Source: CAWATZ01 sp963784995 (lineage in GTDB: Bacteria; Planctomycetota; Planctomycetia; Gemmatales; Gemmataceae). Taken from it: a stretch of 64,000 nt of DNA. The notes under the pieces were generated by a model that saw nothing but the letters and a program-made list of their open reading frames with translations, was not told the origin of the DNA and did not search any database. A program made the translations under genes and the position numbers. How positions within the stretch are numbered: position 1 is the first letter of the stretch; each line of letters opens with the position of its first letter. The stretch covers positions 1,488,001 to 1,552,000 of the forward strand of contig CAWATZ010000002.1 of the NCBI GenBank assembly GCA_963784995.1, written 5' to 3'. Of the stretch, positions 1-9,700 are shown in pieces.

Positions 1-882
1 ATGGCGTGTGGCCTGCCCAGTTCGTCCGGCGATTGAACGTAGCGGAGACCGACGCCGGGTTCGGCTCGCAGAGGGATCGAAGTCATCGAAGTTGGCCACG
101 TGCGGCAGACGGATCACCGCAACGTCAATCGTCGCCGACGTCCGTGGCTCCTCGCTGTCTAGTGCGACCGAGTCCTCTTCGGGAAGTGCCAGCGCGGGAA
201 GGTACGGCACCACGCCCAGGACCGGGACGCCGCCGCGCTCCTCCAGAATGCGGACACCCTCGGCGAAGAGGGCCGGGACGCCGCGGAACTTGTTCACGAT
301 CAGCCCGCGCACCAGCCCGCGTTCCTCGGGCGTCAGCAGCCAGAGCGTCCCCAGCATCTGGGCGAAGATGCCGCCCCGGTCGATGTCGCCGACCAGCAGC
401 ACCGGTGCCTGGGCGTAGCGGGCCACGGCCATGTTGACGATGTCCAGCGCGTGCAGGTTCAGCTCAACCGGGCTGCCCGCTCCCTCGATCACGACCAGGT
501 CCGCGGCCGAGCGAAGCCGATCCAGCGCCGCCGTGACGATCGGCCACAGCTCCTCCTTGCGGCGATAATAGCTACCGGCCTGCAAGGTGCGCCACGGCCG
601 GCCCAGCACGATCACCTGCGAGCGCGAGTCTGCCTCCGGCTTGAGCAGGACCGGGTTCATGTCGGCGGTCGGCTCGACCCCGGCGGCGGCGGCCTGCACG
701 GCCTGGGCCCGGCCGATCTCGGCACCGTCGGCGCAGACGGCCGCGTTGTTCGACATGTTCTGGGCCTTGAACGGCCGCACGCGCAGCCCCTTGCGGGCGA
801 AGATCCGGCACAGCGCCGCCGTCAGCAGGCTCTTGCCCGCAGAGGAGCTGGTCCCCTGCACCATCAGCACCCTAGCCGGCAT
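1..882 (-). CDS. cobQ: Cobyric acid synthase (partial, runs off left edge)
   Basis: Amidates the b, d, e and g side chains of adenosylcobyrinate a,c-diamide using glutamine and ATP. The N-terminal dethiobiotin-synthetase-like ATPase domain is visible: the P-loop GTSSSAGKSLLTAAL near residue 10, PFKAQNMSNNA, the VVIEGAGSPVELNL block and the VGDIDRGGIFA block. The C-terminal glutamine amidotransferase half lies beyond the window. The ATG at 882 overlaps the end of the upstream phosphatase gene by 11 bases, as in a translationally coupled operon. A frameshift lies near base 72: after FDDFDP the conserved continuation (LRAEPGVGLRYVQSPDELG) is in another frame, consistent with one extra base. The family call is secure; whether the frameshift is real is not. 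Confidence 0.93.
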   Translation of the reverse strand, partial: MPARVLMVQGTSSSAGKSLLTAALCRIFARKGLRVRPFKAQNMSNNAAVCADGAEIGRAQAVQAAAAGVEPTADMNPVLLKPEADSRSQVIVLGRPWRTLQAGSYYRRKEELWPIVTAALDRLRSAADLVVIEGAGSPVELNLHALDIVNMAVARYAQAPVLLVGDIDRGGIFAQMLGTLWLLTPEERGLVRGLIVNKFRGVPALFAEGVRILEERGGVPVLGVVPYLPALALPEEDSVALDSEEPRTSATIDVAVIRLPHVANFDDFDPSASRTRRRSPLRSIAGRTGQATRH

Positions 883-1498
883 GGACCACCACCTCCCGCA
901 GATGATGCGTGTCGTTGAGGCGCGACAGGATCGCTCCTTCCGGATAGAGGTCCAGTTCGGAGAGTGAGGCGGGCTCCATTTGAAACTGCCAGCGGGCCCT
1001 GGGCGACAAACCGAGAGCCAGGCACAGCAGGACCTGGAGCGAACCACGATGGGCCACCGCCAGCACTGTCTGCTCCGACTCCATCTCGGCGGTCAGGCTG
1101 CTGAAATAACTGCCGACCCGTTCCGCGAGCTGGGTGAGCGTTTCGCCCCCGGGTGGTGCCGTGCCCAGCATGTCCGCCTCCCAGGCCTTCAGTCGGTCGG
1201 CGTCGATCTCGCGGATCTCGCCGTAAGTCAGACCTTCCCAGGCGCCGAAATCCAGCTCGCGGAGCCGCCGCTCCGTGCGCAGATGGACCCGATAGGGCAC
1301 GGCGACGGCCACGGCGGTTTCCCAGGCCCGGCGCAGGTCGCTGACGTGAATTTCGTCCAGCGGCTCATCCTCCAGCCGGCGCGCCAGCAATTCCGCCTGG
1401 CGCAGCCCGGCCAGGCTCAGCGGTGTCCCACTGTGTCCCTGGAAGCGTCCCTCGGCGTTCCAGTCTGTCGGTGCATGAGGAGCCAGCAGCAGACGCAT
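872..1498 (-). CDS. cobC: Histidine phosphatase, alpha-ribazole phosphatase type
   Basis: Protein of 208 residues of the phosphoglycerate-mutase-like histidine phosphatase family. By operon position it probably removes the phosphate from alpha-ribazole 5'-phosphate (or adenosylcobalamin 5'-phosphate) in the lower-ligand branch. It begins MRLLLAPHAPTDWNAEGRFQ. The usual catalytic RHG/RHA motif reads APHAPT, so the first conserved arginine is a proline (codon CCT). The second histidine is kept in VAHRGSLQ, and the family block ELDFGAWEG is present. The ATG at 1498 follows the stop of cobD by two bases, and the gene ends inside the start of cobQ. Its specific substrate is inferred from context. 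The missing arginine makes activity uncertain. Confidence 0.82.
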   Translation of the reverse strand: MRLLLAPHAPTDWNAEGRFQGHSGTPLSLAGLRQAELLARRLEDEPLDEIHVSDLRRAWETAVAVAVPYRVHLRTERRLRELDFGAWEGLTYGEIREIDADRLKAWEADMLGTAPPGGETLTQLAERVGSYFSSLTAEMESEQTVLAVAHRGSLQVLLCLALGLSPRARWQFQMEPASLSELDLYPEGAILSRLNDTHHLREVVVHAG

Positions 1499-1500
1499 GG

Positions 1501-2561
1501 TCAAGTTCCCTCCCGGATCACGGACAGGAGGCGTTCGTTCTCTTCCGGCCGGCGTGTGGCAATGCGGACGTGAGCCGGCAACCCGAAAGAGGAGCAATCG
1601 CGGACCAGCACTCCACGCCGCAGGAGTGACAACCGGAAGCCACTGCCATCGCCAACGCGCACCAGGAAGAAGTGCGCGGCCGAGGGGACCGGCGTCAGGC
1701 CCAGCCGGGTCAGCCCGGCCGTTAGCTCCTGCTTGGCCTGAAGCAGCACCTCCAGGGAGCGCTGCCGGTGCGTTGGATCGCGCAAGGCGGCGACCCCGGC
1801 GGCCTGGGCCAGGGCGTTGACGCTCCACGGAGGCTGAATGCGGCGCAACCGTTCGATCACCTTCTCCTCACCGATCGCATAGCCCAGGCGTAATCCAGCC
1901 AAACCGAAGTCCTTGGTCATGGACCGCAGTACCAGGACGTTTTCTCCGCGGATCGCCAGCGCGGAATCGATATCAGCAGCGAACGGCAGATAGGCCTCGT
2001 CCACGACGAACAGACTCCGCGGGTGGTGCCGGGCCCAGGTCTCGATTGCTTCCACCGGCAGCACCGCGCCGGTGGGGTTGTTTGGATTGCACAGGAAGAC
2101 CACCTGGGGATGCTGGGCTTCCAGACAGACGGCGATCTCAGCCAGGTCCGGAGCAAAGCCCGTTTCCTCCGCGCATTCCAGGAGGAAACGGGTGCCCCCA
2201 TAAGTGCTGCCGCTCTGGCATACTCGCAGAAAGTGGGCCCGATGACCAGTACCCGGCTGCCAGGGGAGACGAACGCCAGCGCCGCCAGCCAGATCAGCTC
2301 CGAGGCGCCGTTGCCGGGGAGGATGCGCTCCGGGGAGACTCCCAGCGACTCTGCCAGCGTCGCCGTCAGTTTCAGACAATCGCGGTCCGGATACTGATCG
2401 AGCGGCACCTGGACCAGCGCCTCACGCACCAGAGGCGAGGGACCAAAAGGATTGACGTTGGCGCTAAAGTCCAGCACCGCCTCCGGACGCAAGCCGAGCC
2501 GGTATAGCTCGCGGTAATCGAGCGAGCCGTGGACAGAGGCCACTGCGTCGAGCGGTTTCAT
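1501..2561 (-). CDS. cobD: L-threonine-O-3-phosphate decarboxylase (frameshifted)
   Basis: PLP-dependent fold-type I aminotransferase-like enzyme, related to HisC, that makes (R)-1-aminopropan-2-yl phosphate for the cobalamin side arm. The N-terminal part (MKPLDAVASVHG, then DFSANVNPFGPSP and PGNGASELIWL) and the C-terminal part (LCNPNNPTG, VVDEAYLPF and the PLP-lysine motif MTKDFGLAGLRLGY) lie in different frames joined near base 2170. Adding one G to a GG run (CGCGGAGG) restores a continuous 353-residue protein, which suggests a homopolymer deletion in the sequence. The ATG overlaps the cobS stop (ATGA). Assignment as CobD rather than histidinol-phosphate aminotransferase rests on its position between cobS and cobC. 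Confidence 0.88.
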
Positions 2562-3313
2562 GGCTTCTCCCCCGCAACGAACGCCAGCAGGGCAACGACC
2601 TCCAACAGCTCGCACAAGGCCCCGTAAACGTCTCCGGTCAAGCCGGGAAGCCGGCGCAGGACGAAGCCGGCCACGATCACCGTGGTTACCGCCGCCAGAG
2701 CAACCACGATCAGCCCGCGCCACTGGGCGAGGACGGTGGCGGTCACAATAGCCGTGACAGTGGCCAGGCTCGCCTGCCGCCAGCCGGCGTTGTCCTTGAG
2801 CCAGCGTCCGGTTCCCTCCGGCCGAGCGTAGGGGAAGGCAACCACGGCCAGGGCCATTCCCCAGCGAGCCACGGCAGGGGCCACGATCAGCGCGACGGTT
2901 CGGCCCGCCAGCGCGGCAAGGCTGGCGTACTTCAGCAGAAGCAGCAAGACGCCGCCAATAACCGCGAATGCTCCCACGCGCTCATCACGCATGATGCGCA
3001 GCCGGGCCTCAGCCGTCTGACCCCCGAAGAGGCCGTCGCAAGCGTCAAGGAAGCCGTCCAGGTGCAGCGCTCCCGTGGCCAAAATCCAAACGCCCAGCAC
3101 CAGCGCCGCCGTGACACCTGGCGGGAACAGCAGTCCAAGGCCCCATTCTGATCCCGCCAGGACGCCGCCGAGCAAAACGCCGACCAGGGCGAACCAGCCG
3201 ACAGCCCGACCCAATTCCCCGGGCGTCCACGGACGCCGGACCAGAGGCGGAACGACTGTCAGGAACTGAAACGCTGCCAGGAAATCCAGCGGCACAGCCG
3301 CGGACGACCTCAC
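2558..3313 (-). CDS. cobS: Adenosylcobinamide-GDP ribazoletransferase
   Basis: Integral membrane enzyme of 251 residues that joins adenosylcobinamide-GDP and alpha-ribazole (or its phosphate) in the last assembly step of cobalamin. The family motif GALHLDGFLDACDGLFGG is present near residue 80, followed by RIMRDERVGAFAV, and several hydrophobic segments span the remainder. The GTG at 3313 overlaps the stop of cobB by GTGA and gives a protein of normal family length. A longer reading upstream would run through cobB and is rejected. The stop overlaps the ATG of cobD. Confidence 0.93.
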   Translation of the reverse strand: MRSSAAVPLDFLAAFQFLTVVPPLVRRPWTPGELGRAVGWFALVGVLLGGVLAGSEWGLGLLFPPGVTAALVLGVWILATGALHLDGFLDACDGLFGGQTAEARLRIMRDERVGAFAVIGGVLLLLLKYASLAALAGRTVALIVAPAVARWGMALAVVAFPYARPEGTGRWLKDNAGWRQASLATVTAIVTATVLAQWRGLIVVALAAVTTVIVAGFVLRRLPGLTGDVYGALCELLEVVALLAFVAGEKP

Positions 3314-4749
3314 CCCAGGAACGGCGGGAGAGAGCGTTGCTCCGGTTGCTGCTCCAGGGTGAGACTCACCGCACACCTCTCGACACTCTTCTGCCGGCAC
3401 ACCTCGACGAACCTACCCGCCAGCTCCGGCTTGGCTCCAAAGTGGACGTGGACGTAAGACGCCCACAGGTTGCCCAGGCGAGCCCCCTCGGGTCGAGCTT
3501 CTCCGATTCCAGATCGCGGCAGGAGGAAGTAAGCCGGCGGCAGGTCCTGAGGCCGGCCTTCCCAGCTGGAATAGTGGAATTCGTGTCCGCGCACTGTCTC
3601 CCCCTCGCCTAGAAACCAGGAGGGGCCCGCCGATCGGGCGACACGATAGCCAAGTGTCAACCGACCGCTCATCACGCTGCGGCCCGGCAGCAGGCCGACC
3701 ATCGGATGGGAGTGTCCCTGGTGGTCGCGAATCGCCTCGGTCAGGTACATCAGTCCGCCGCATTCGGCGCAGATCGGCTGCCCCTGCTGATGAGCGGCCC
3801 GCAGGGCCGCGTGCATGGCCCGGTTCGCCGAGAGCCGGCCGGCGTGGACCTCCGGGAAACCGCCGCTGAGGATGACGCCGGCCGTCCCAGGCGGCAGCGC
3901 CTCATCTTGCAGGGGGCTGAAACATCTGATCTCCGCACCGGCTTCGCGGAGCAGGTCCAGGTTGTCCTCATAGGTGAAATGGAACGCCTCATCGCGTGCC
4001 AGGGCGATTACCGTTTGGTGAACCCTCCGTGTCACGGGTGGGATGACTTCCGAAGCCAACTCATCGCTTCGGACGAGTGCTAGCAGGTGCTCCAGATCCA
4101 AATGCCGGGCGACTGCGGCGCCTGCGACCCGTGTGAACTCCTCCCAGCGTCCAGGCTCGGCGGTCGGGATCAGTCCCAGGTGCCGCTCCGGGATCTGCAA
4201 TTGCCCCTCACGCGGCAAGCAACCAAGGACGGGCAGTCCAGTCGCTCGCTCCACGGCCAGCGTGACTCCCTGACCGTGGCTCTCCCCGGCCACGCGATTG
4301 AGGATGAACCCGGCAAGTCGCAAATCCTCGTCGTACCGCTGATACCCCAGCGCCAGCGCTCCCGCGCTCCGCGCCATCTTGCCCGCGTCCAGCACCAGAA
4401 CGACAGGTGCATCAAGTAGTTTCGCCACCTCGGCGGTGCTGCCGCACGCGCCGTCATATTCCGAGCCGTCGTAAAGCCCCATCACGCCTTCGATGACCGC
4501 AATGTCACTGGTCCCGGCGGCCCGGTGGAACAAGTCCCGCACGCGCTCCGGCGGCACCATCCAGGTGTCGAGATTGCGGCAGGGCCGGCCGGCCGCGAGG
4601 GCGTGATAGCTGGGGTCGATGTAATCGGGACCGACCTTGAACGGCTGCACGCTCAGGCCGCGCTGGCGCAGGGCGGCGATCAGCCCCACGGTGATCGTGG
4701 TCTTGCCGACGCCGCTCTGCGTTCCCGCGATCACGAGCCGAGAAGCCAT
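3310..4749 (-). CDS. cobB: Cobyrinate a,c-diamide synthase
   Basis: ATP- and glutamine-dependent amidase (CobB/CbiA) of 479 residues that amidates side chains a and c of cobyrinate or hydrogenobyrinate. It starts MASRLVIAGTQSGVGKTTIT, a P-loop, followed by PFKVGPDYIDP. The C-terminal class I glutamine amidotransferase domain has ILSGGFPEVHA and the nucleophile cysteine in AECGGLMYL, with a terminal HxH pair (YVHVHFG). The ATG at 4749 was chosen because it places the P-loop at residue 8 as in the family. A palindromic repeat separates it from the upstream chelatase gene, and its stop overlaps the cobS start. Confidence 0.95.
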   Translation of the reverse strand: MASRLVIAGTQSGVGKTTITVGLIAALRQRGLSVQPFKVGPDYIDPSYHALAAGRPCRNLDTWMVPPERVRDLFHRAAGTSDIAVIEGVMGLYDGSEYDGACGSTAEVAKLLDAPVVLVLDAGKMARSAGALALGYQRYDEDLRLAGFILNRVAGESHGQGVTLAVERATGLPVLGCLPREGQLQIPERHLGLIPTAEPGRWEEFTRVAGAAVARHLDLEHLLALVRSDELASEVIPPVTRRVHQTVIALARDEAFHFTYEDNLDLLREAGAEIRCFSPLQDEALPPGTAGVILSGGFPEVHAGRLSANRAMHAALRAAHQQGQPICAECGGLMYLTEAIRDHQGHSHPMVGLLPGRSVMSGRLTLGYRVARSAGPSWFLGEGETVRGHEFHYSSWEGRPQDLPPAYFLLPRSGIGEARPEGARLGNLWASYVHVHFGAKPELAGRFVEVCRQKSVERCAVSLTLEQQPEQRSLPPFLG

Positions 4750-4788
4750 GCGGATGATCCTTTCAACGCCCAAGTCACCAGTTGCCCC

Positions 4789-4859
4789 GTAGGGTGGTCC
4801 GAGCGTAGCGAGGCCCACCGTCCCGCCTGGTGGGCCTCGCTACGCTCGGCCCACCCTAC
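4789..4859. repeat. Palindromic element in the cobB-chelatase gap
   Basis: Inverted repeat with arms of about 31 bases (GTAGGGTGGTCCGAGCG... against ...CGCTCGGCCCACCCTAC) around a 9-base loop. It fills most of the gap between the chelatase gene and cobB. The outermost CTA (4856-4858), read on the minus strand, is the TAG stop codon of the chelatase gene, so insertion of the element defined the present end of that protein. Confidence 0.85.
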
Positions 4860-6730
4860 GATTCCTGCACCTTGAGAAGCAATGTCTCCGCCGACAACTC
4901 TTCCAGAGGTAGACACGAAGCCGCCAACACCCGCGCCAGTTCCTGCACCCGACCCAGGCGCACAAAGCTGGTGTCCGTGTCCAGCACCAGCGCCGGGAGC
5001 TTCGCCACGGCCAGTTCCGCCGCCGCGCGTAGGGCCTGCTGCCAAGGATCAGCGGTGGTTCCCGGCAGCGGCACGTTGGCCCGACCGTCGCTGAGCAGGA
5101 CCAGCAGGATCGGCAGTTCCCGATTCGTCTGCCGTGCCCGAGACGCAACCTCTCCCGCCAGGACAAGGGCGTGCGCCAGCGGCGTGCGTCCGCCGGTGGG
5201 CAGCACGCGCAGGGCCTGCTCGGCCAGCTCCACGCTCGCCGTTGGCGCCAGCAGCACCTCCGCCTGGGGCCCACGAAAAGCGATGACGCCAACCTCGTCG
5301 CGCTGGCAGTAGGCGCTCCGCAGCAGCGTGCAGACGGTTCCCTTGACCAGTTCCATTCGCCGCCGGGCCGCCATTGAACCCGAAGCGTCCACGACGAACA
5401 GCAGCAGCGTCCCGACGCGCCCGGCTCGCTCCTTGCGGTGCAGGTCTGCCTCTGCTACCTCAAGCTGGCCATTCGCCCATGCACCCCGCCCAGCCGCGGC
5501 GCGAACGGTCGCACCGAGAGCAAGGTCGGTTGCTTTTGCATCCGGGATCGCCCGAACGAATCGTCCCCGCTCCCCGGTCGCCGTCGGATTGCGTCGGCCT
5601 TGCCGTGCCTGGCCATTGCTGTCCGGTGCGGCAACTTCGATCCGTCGCATGCTGGCAGGGGCGGTCGGCTGGAACGTCTGCTCGGCTGATCCTTCCCCGG
5701 TGGCATCGTCCGCGCTTTGCTCCTGCTGCCAGGCATTCAGGCGCTGGGTCAACTGTTCCTGGCTCATCTGCGGTTGCTCGAACGGCTTGCGCTTCCGGCG
5801 GTGGGGAAGCACCAGTTCCGCGGCGGCGCGCACGTCCTCCAGGTTGACCTCCGTTCGGCTGTGGAAGGCCGCCAGGGCTCGCGCTGCCTTGTGCAAGGCA
5901 AGATCCGCTCGCAGGCCGGCCACGTCAAACTCGCAGCAAAGCTGGCTGATGAGCGTCAACAACCCCTCGGCCAGGGCGACCCGGGGAAGATAGTCGCGGG
6001 CAGCGGCGATCCGTTCGCGCAGGCTGCTCTGCTCCATCGACCACGTCGCGGCGAACCCTGCGGGATCGGCCTCGAACGCCAGCCGGCGGCGGACGATCTC
6101 AGCCCGAACCGTCGGCTCTCGCGGCCCGGTGACTTCCACGACCAGGCCGAAGCGGTCGAGCAGCTGCGGCCGCAGTTCGCCCTCTTCGGGATTCATGGTG
6201 CCGATCAGCAGGAACCGCGCTGGATGCGTGACCGAGACGCTCTCGCGCTGCACCGTGTTGACCCCCATCGCGGCGCTATCCAGCAGCACGTCCACAAGGT
6301 GATCGGGCAGCAGGTTCACCTCGTCAACGTACAGCACGCCCCGATGAGCGCTGGCCAGCAGGCCCGGTTGGAAGCGCCGCCGGCCTTCGCGCAAGGCACT
6401 CTCGAAGTCGAGCGTGCCCAGAACGCGGTCCTCCGTTGCTCCAAGCGGCAGATCGACGAACGGCACCGGAACTTCCGCCGTGCGCCGCTCGGTTGCCGTG
6501 GTGCAATGCGGGCACTCGGCCCACGGCTCATCCGGACCGCAGCGGAAGGAACATCCCTCCACAACGCGCAAGCCCGGCAGCAGTGCCGCCAGCGACCGGG
6601 CGGCGGTGCTCTTGGCCGTGCCCTTCTCGCCCCGGATCAGCACGCCGCCGATGGCCGGGTAAATGGCGTTCAGGAGCAGCGCTGTCTTTAGCTGCTCCTG
6701 TCCGACCAGTGCGGTGAAGGGATAGTCCAC
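4856..6730 (-). CDS. Fused ChlI/ChlD-type metal chelatase ATPase
   Basis: Protein of 624 residues combining the AAA+ motor (ChlI/BchI type) and the VWA partner (ChlD/BchD type) of a class I metal chelatase. It most likely serves as the ATPase for the neighbouring CobN in cobalt insertion. Walker A is RGEKGTAKST (about residue 33), then a Cys4 cluster CSFRCGP...CPHC, Walker B VLYVDEVNLL and sensor TMNPEEGELRPQLLDRFG. A low-complexity linker (about 325-430) leads to the VWA domain with the MIDAS motif DASGSM. It starts four bases after cobN ends, which argues for CobN rather than chlorophyll synthesis as its partner. In many bacteria CobS/CobT do this job; here the ChlID form replaces them. Confidence 0.9.
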   Translation of the reverse strand: MDYPFTALVGQEQLKTALLLNAIYPAIGGVLIRGEKGTAKSTAARSLAALLPGLRVVEGCSFRCGPDEPWAECPHCTTATERRTAEVPVPFVDLPLGATEDRVLGTLDFESALREGRRRFQPGLLASAHRGVLYVDEVNLLPDHLVDVLLDSAAMGVNTVQRESVSVTHPARFLLIGTMNPEEGELRPQLLDRFGLVVEVTGPREPTVRAEIVRRRLAFEADPAGFAATWSMEQSSLRERIAAARDYLPRVALAEGLLTLISQLCCEFDVAGLRADLALHKAARALAAFHSRTEVNLEDVRAAAELVLPHRRKRKPFEQPQMSQEQLTQRLNAWQQEQSADDATGEGSAEQTFQPTAPASMRRIEVAAPDSNGQARQGRRNPTATGERGRFVRAIPDAKATDLALGATVRAAAGRGAWANGQLEVAEADLHRKERAGRVGTLLLFVVDASGSMAARRRMELVKGTVCTLLRSAYCQRDEVGVIAFRGPQAEVLLAPTASVELAEQALRVLPTGGRTPLAHALVLAGEVASRARQTNRELPILLVLLSDGRANVPLPGTTADPWQQALRAAAELAVAKLPALVLDTDTSFVRLGRVQELARVLAASCLPLEELSAETLLLKVQES

Positions 6731-6734
6731 GGAC

Positions 6735-9700
6735 TCACCTGCTTTCTGGCGCCGCCACGGGACGACATTCCCCGCGGGCTTCCAGCATCGCCTCGCTGGA
6801 CATCAGGGTGTCATTCAGCGCAGCCAGGGTTTCCGGCTCGGGTTGCTCCCACAGACCCCGCTGGGCCGCTTCCAGCAAACGCTCGGTAATGGCGTGCAGC
6901 GCCCACGGATTGCTGCGGGCGAAGAACTCCTGCATCGCCGGATTCAGAGCGTAGGCGCTGGCCAGCTGCTCGTACATCCAATCCTCCGCGACCCCGGCCG
7001 TCGCGTCGTAGCCGAACAGGTAATCGACCGTGGCCGCCATCTCCAGCCCGCCCTTGTAACCGTGCCGGGTAATGCCCTCCAGCCACTTGGGGTTGGCCAC
7101 GCGCGACCGGAAAACACGCAGTGTCTCCTGCTTCAGATCGCGGACGGCGGGATGGGCGGGGTCGTGGGTGTCGCCAAAGTAATGGCTCGGCTGCCGACCG
7201 GTCAGGGCGCGGATGGTCGCGATCATGCCGCCGTGGAACTGGAAATAATCGTCGCTGTCGAAGATGTCGTGCTCGCGGTTGTCCTGGTTGTGCAGAGCGA
7301 CTTGCACCTCCGCGAGCCGCCGGCGAAAGGTCTCGCGGGCCTCGACACCCTGGGCGTCAGCCGCGTAGGCATAGCCGCCCCAGTTGACGTAGGTCTCGGC
7401 GAAATCGGCGTCATCGCGCCAGTTACGCTCATCGATCAGCGGCAGCAGCCCGGCTCCGTAGGCACCGGGCTTGGAGCCGAAGATTCGATAGCGGGCCTGG
7501 CGTTCCGCATCCGGAAGGCCGGCCGCGACGTTGGCCGCGAGATCGGCGAGGTAATGCTTGCGGACAAAGTTCTGTTCGATGGGCTCATCGCGAACTGCGA
7601 CCGCTTGCACGGCCTCGTCGAGCAGCTTGATCAGGTGCGGGAAAGCGTCGCGGAAGAAGCCGCTGATGCGAATGGTCACGTCAATCCGCGGCCGCCCCAT
7701 CTCCTCCAAGGGAATGACCTCGACTCCCAGAACGCGCCGGTTCTCCTTCTGCCAGACGGGCCGCACGCCAAGGAGGGCGAGCACCTCGGCGACGTCGTCG
7801 CCATGCGTCCGCATGCTGCTGGTCCCCCAGACGCTGATCCCGACCGTTTCGGGATAACTGCCCGACTCCCGGCGGTAGCGGTCGAGCACCTCGCGGGCCA
7901 GCTCCTGCCCCACCTGCCAGGCGGCCGCCGAGGGCAGGGCACGCGGATCAACCGCGTAGAAGTTCCGGCCCGTCGGAAGGACGTGGGCCATGCCGCGAGT
8001 CGGGGCTCCGCTCGGGCCAGCCGGGACGTACCGGCCCTCCAGCCCGGCGAGGAGGTTGGTGATCTCATCCGTCGTTTGCCGCAAGGTTGGAACCAGCCGC
8101 TCGCAGACGAACGCCAGCACAGACGCAAGCAAGGGCGAGCGGCGCGGCGTCAGCCCGCCGGTAAAGCCTTCTACCGGTGGGCTGACGCCGCGCCGCTCGC
8201 CCTTGCTTCCGAACGCCCCAAGGGCCGCGACAACGGCATCGACTGATTCCGTCTGGAAGTTCCGCTGCTCTAACAGTTGCAGCAGATGCAGACAGAGTTC
8301 GTCGATTGTTTCCAATGCGTCCGCCCTGCTGACCAGCGGGCGGTCGGCGAGGCGCACCAACTCCGGAGGGACCACGTCAAGCGGCTGACCTCGTTCTGCT
8401 AGCAGCATATCTAAGCTAAGACCAAACAGCCCGGCCACGGCCTCACGCAAACTGGGAACATTCAGATTGGGAATGCGCGTCAGCGCTTGGAGCAATCCCA
8501 CCAGCTGCTCACCCTCGGGCACCTGTCCCAGGATGTGCAAGCCATCGCGGATCTGTGCCCCTGCCAGCTCGCAGAGGTAGCCATCTAACTCCTGGATCAG
8601 GTGCGACACTTCCATGCCGCGCATCTGGGCCAGCGTGACCGGCGTGCCGTCGGATGTGACGGCATCGTCCCACTCATGCGTGTGGCCTTCGCCCTTCTGC
8701 ATCAGATACTTCAGATCCTCCTCCAGGTGCGCCGAGCGGATCAGCTCCCAGATCTGCTGCTGCAACAGCGGCAACTTCGATGGATCGAGCAGTTCGACCT
8801 GGTAATACTCGTCCACCAGCTGCATCAGCTGGGCCAGCTCATCGTACGCATCCGCGGTGGTCAGCGGCGGCGTTAGATGGTCGATGATGACGGCATGGCC
8901 GCGGCGCTTGGCCTGGGCGCCCTCGCCGGGGTCGTTCAGGATGAAGGGGTAGAACAGAGGCACGTCGCCGAGGAAGCTGTCGGGAAAACAGTCCGCCGAG
9001 AGTCCAACGCTCTTTCCGGGCAGCCATTCGAGCGTGCCATGCTTGCCGACGTGGACGATGGCGTCGGCGCGCCAGTCGTCGCGCAGCCAGCGGTACAGGG
9101 CGTAGTAATGGTGCGGCGGCGGCAGGTCGGGCTGGTGGTAGATGGCGTTGGGGTCCATCCCGTAACCCCGCGGCGGTTGCAGCAGAACGAAGGCGTTGCC
9201 CAGCTCAAGCCCGGCCAGGGCGATGTGGCCGTCGTGGACGTAGGCCTCGCCCGGAGGCGGTCCCCACTGGGCGGTCATGAGGCGTCGCTGACCTTCCGGC
9301 AATTCCTCAAACCACTGCTGATACTTGGACGCGGGGATACGGACCACCGCCTGAGCCAGTTGCTCCGCAGTCAGGAGCGTCTCGTCGTAGGAGCAGCGAT
9401 CGATCAGTGTCTGGATAAGCGTATCGCCGTCCGGCGGAAGCGGGCCCACGTCATACCCGGCCTCCTGCATCGCGGTCAGGATGCGCAGCAGCGAAGCGGG
9501 CGCATCCAGTCCCACCGCGTTGCCGATGCGGGCCGCCTTGCCGGGAGAGTTGGTGAGGACAAAGGCGACACGTTTCTCATGGTTCGGCTTGCGACGCAGC
9601 TCGGCGAAGCGCAACGCGAGTCCCGCCACCTGCGAAACGCGGTCCGCCACCGGCTCGTAATGAACTGCGTCCAGCGCCTGGCCCGCGGAACCTCCCGGGA

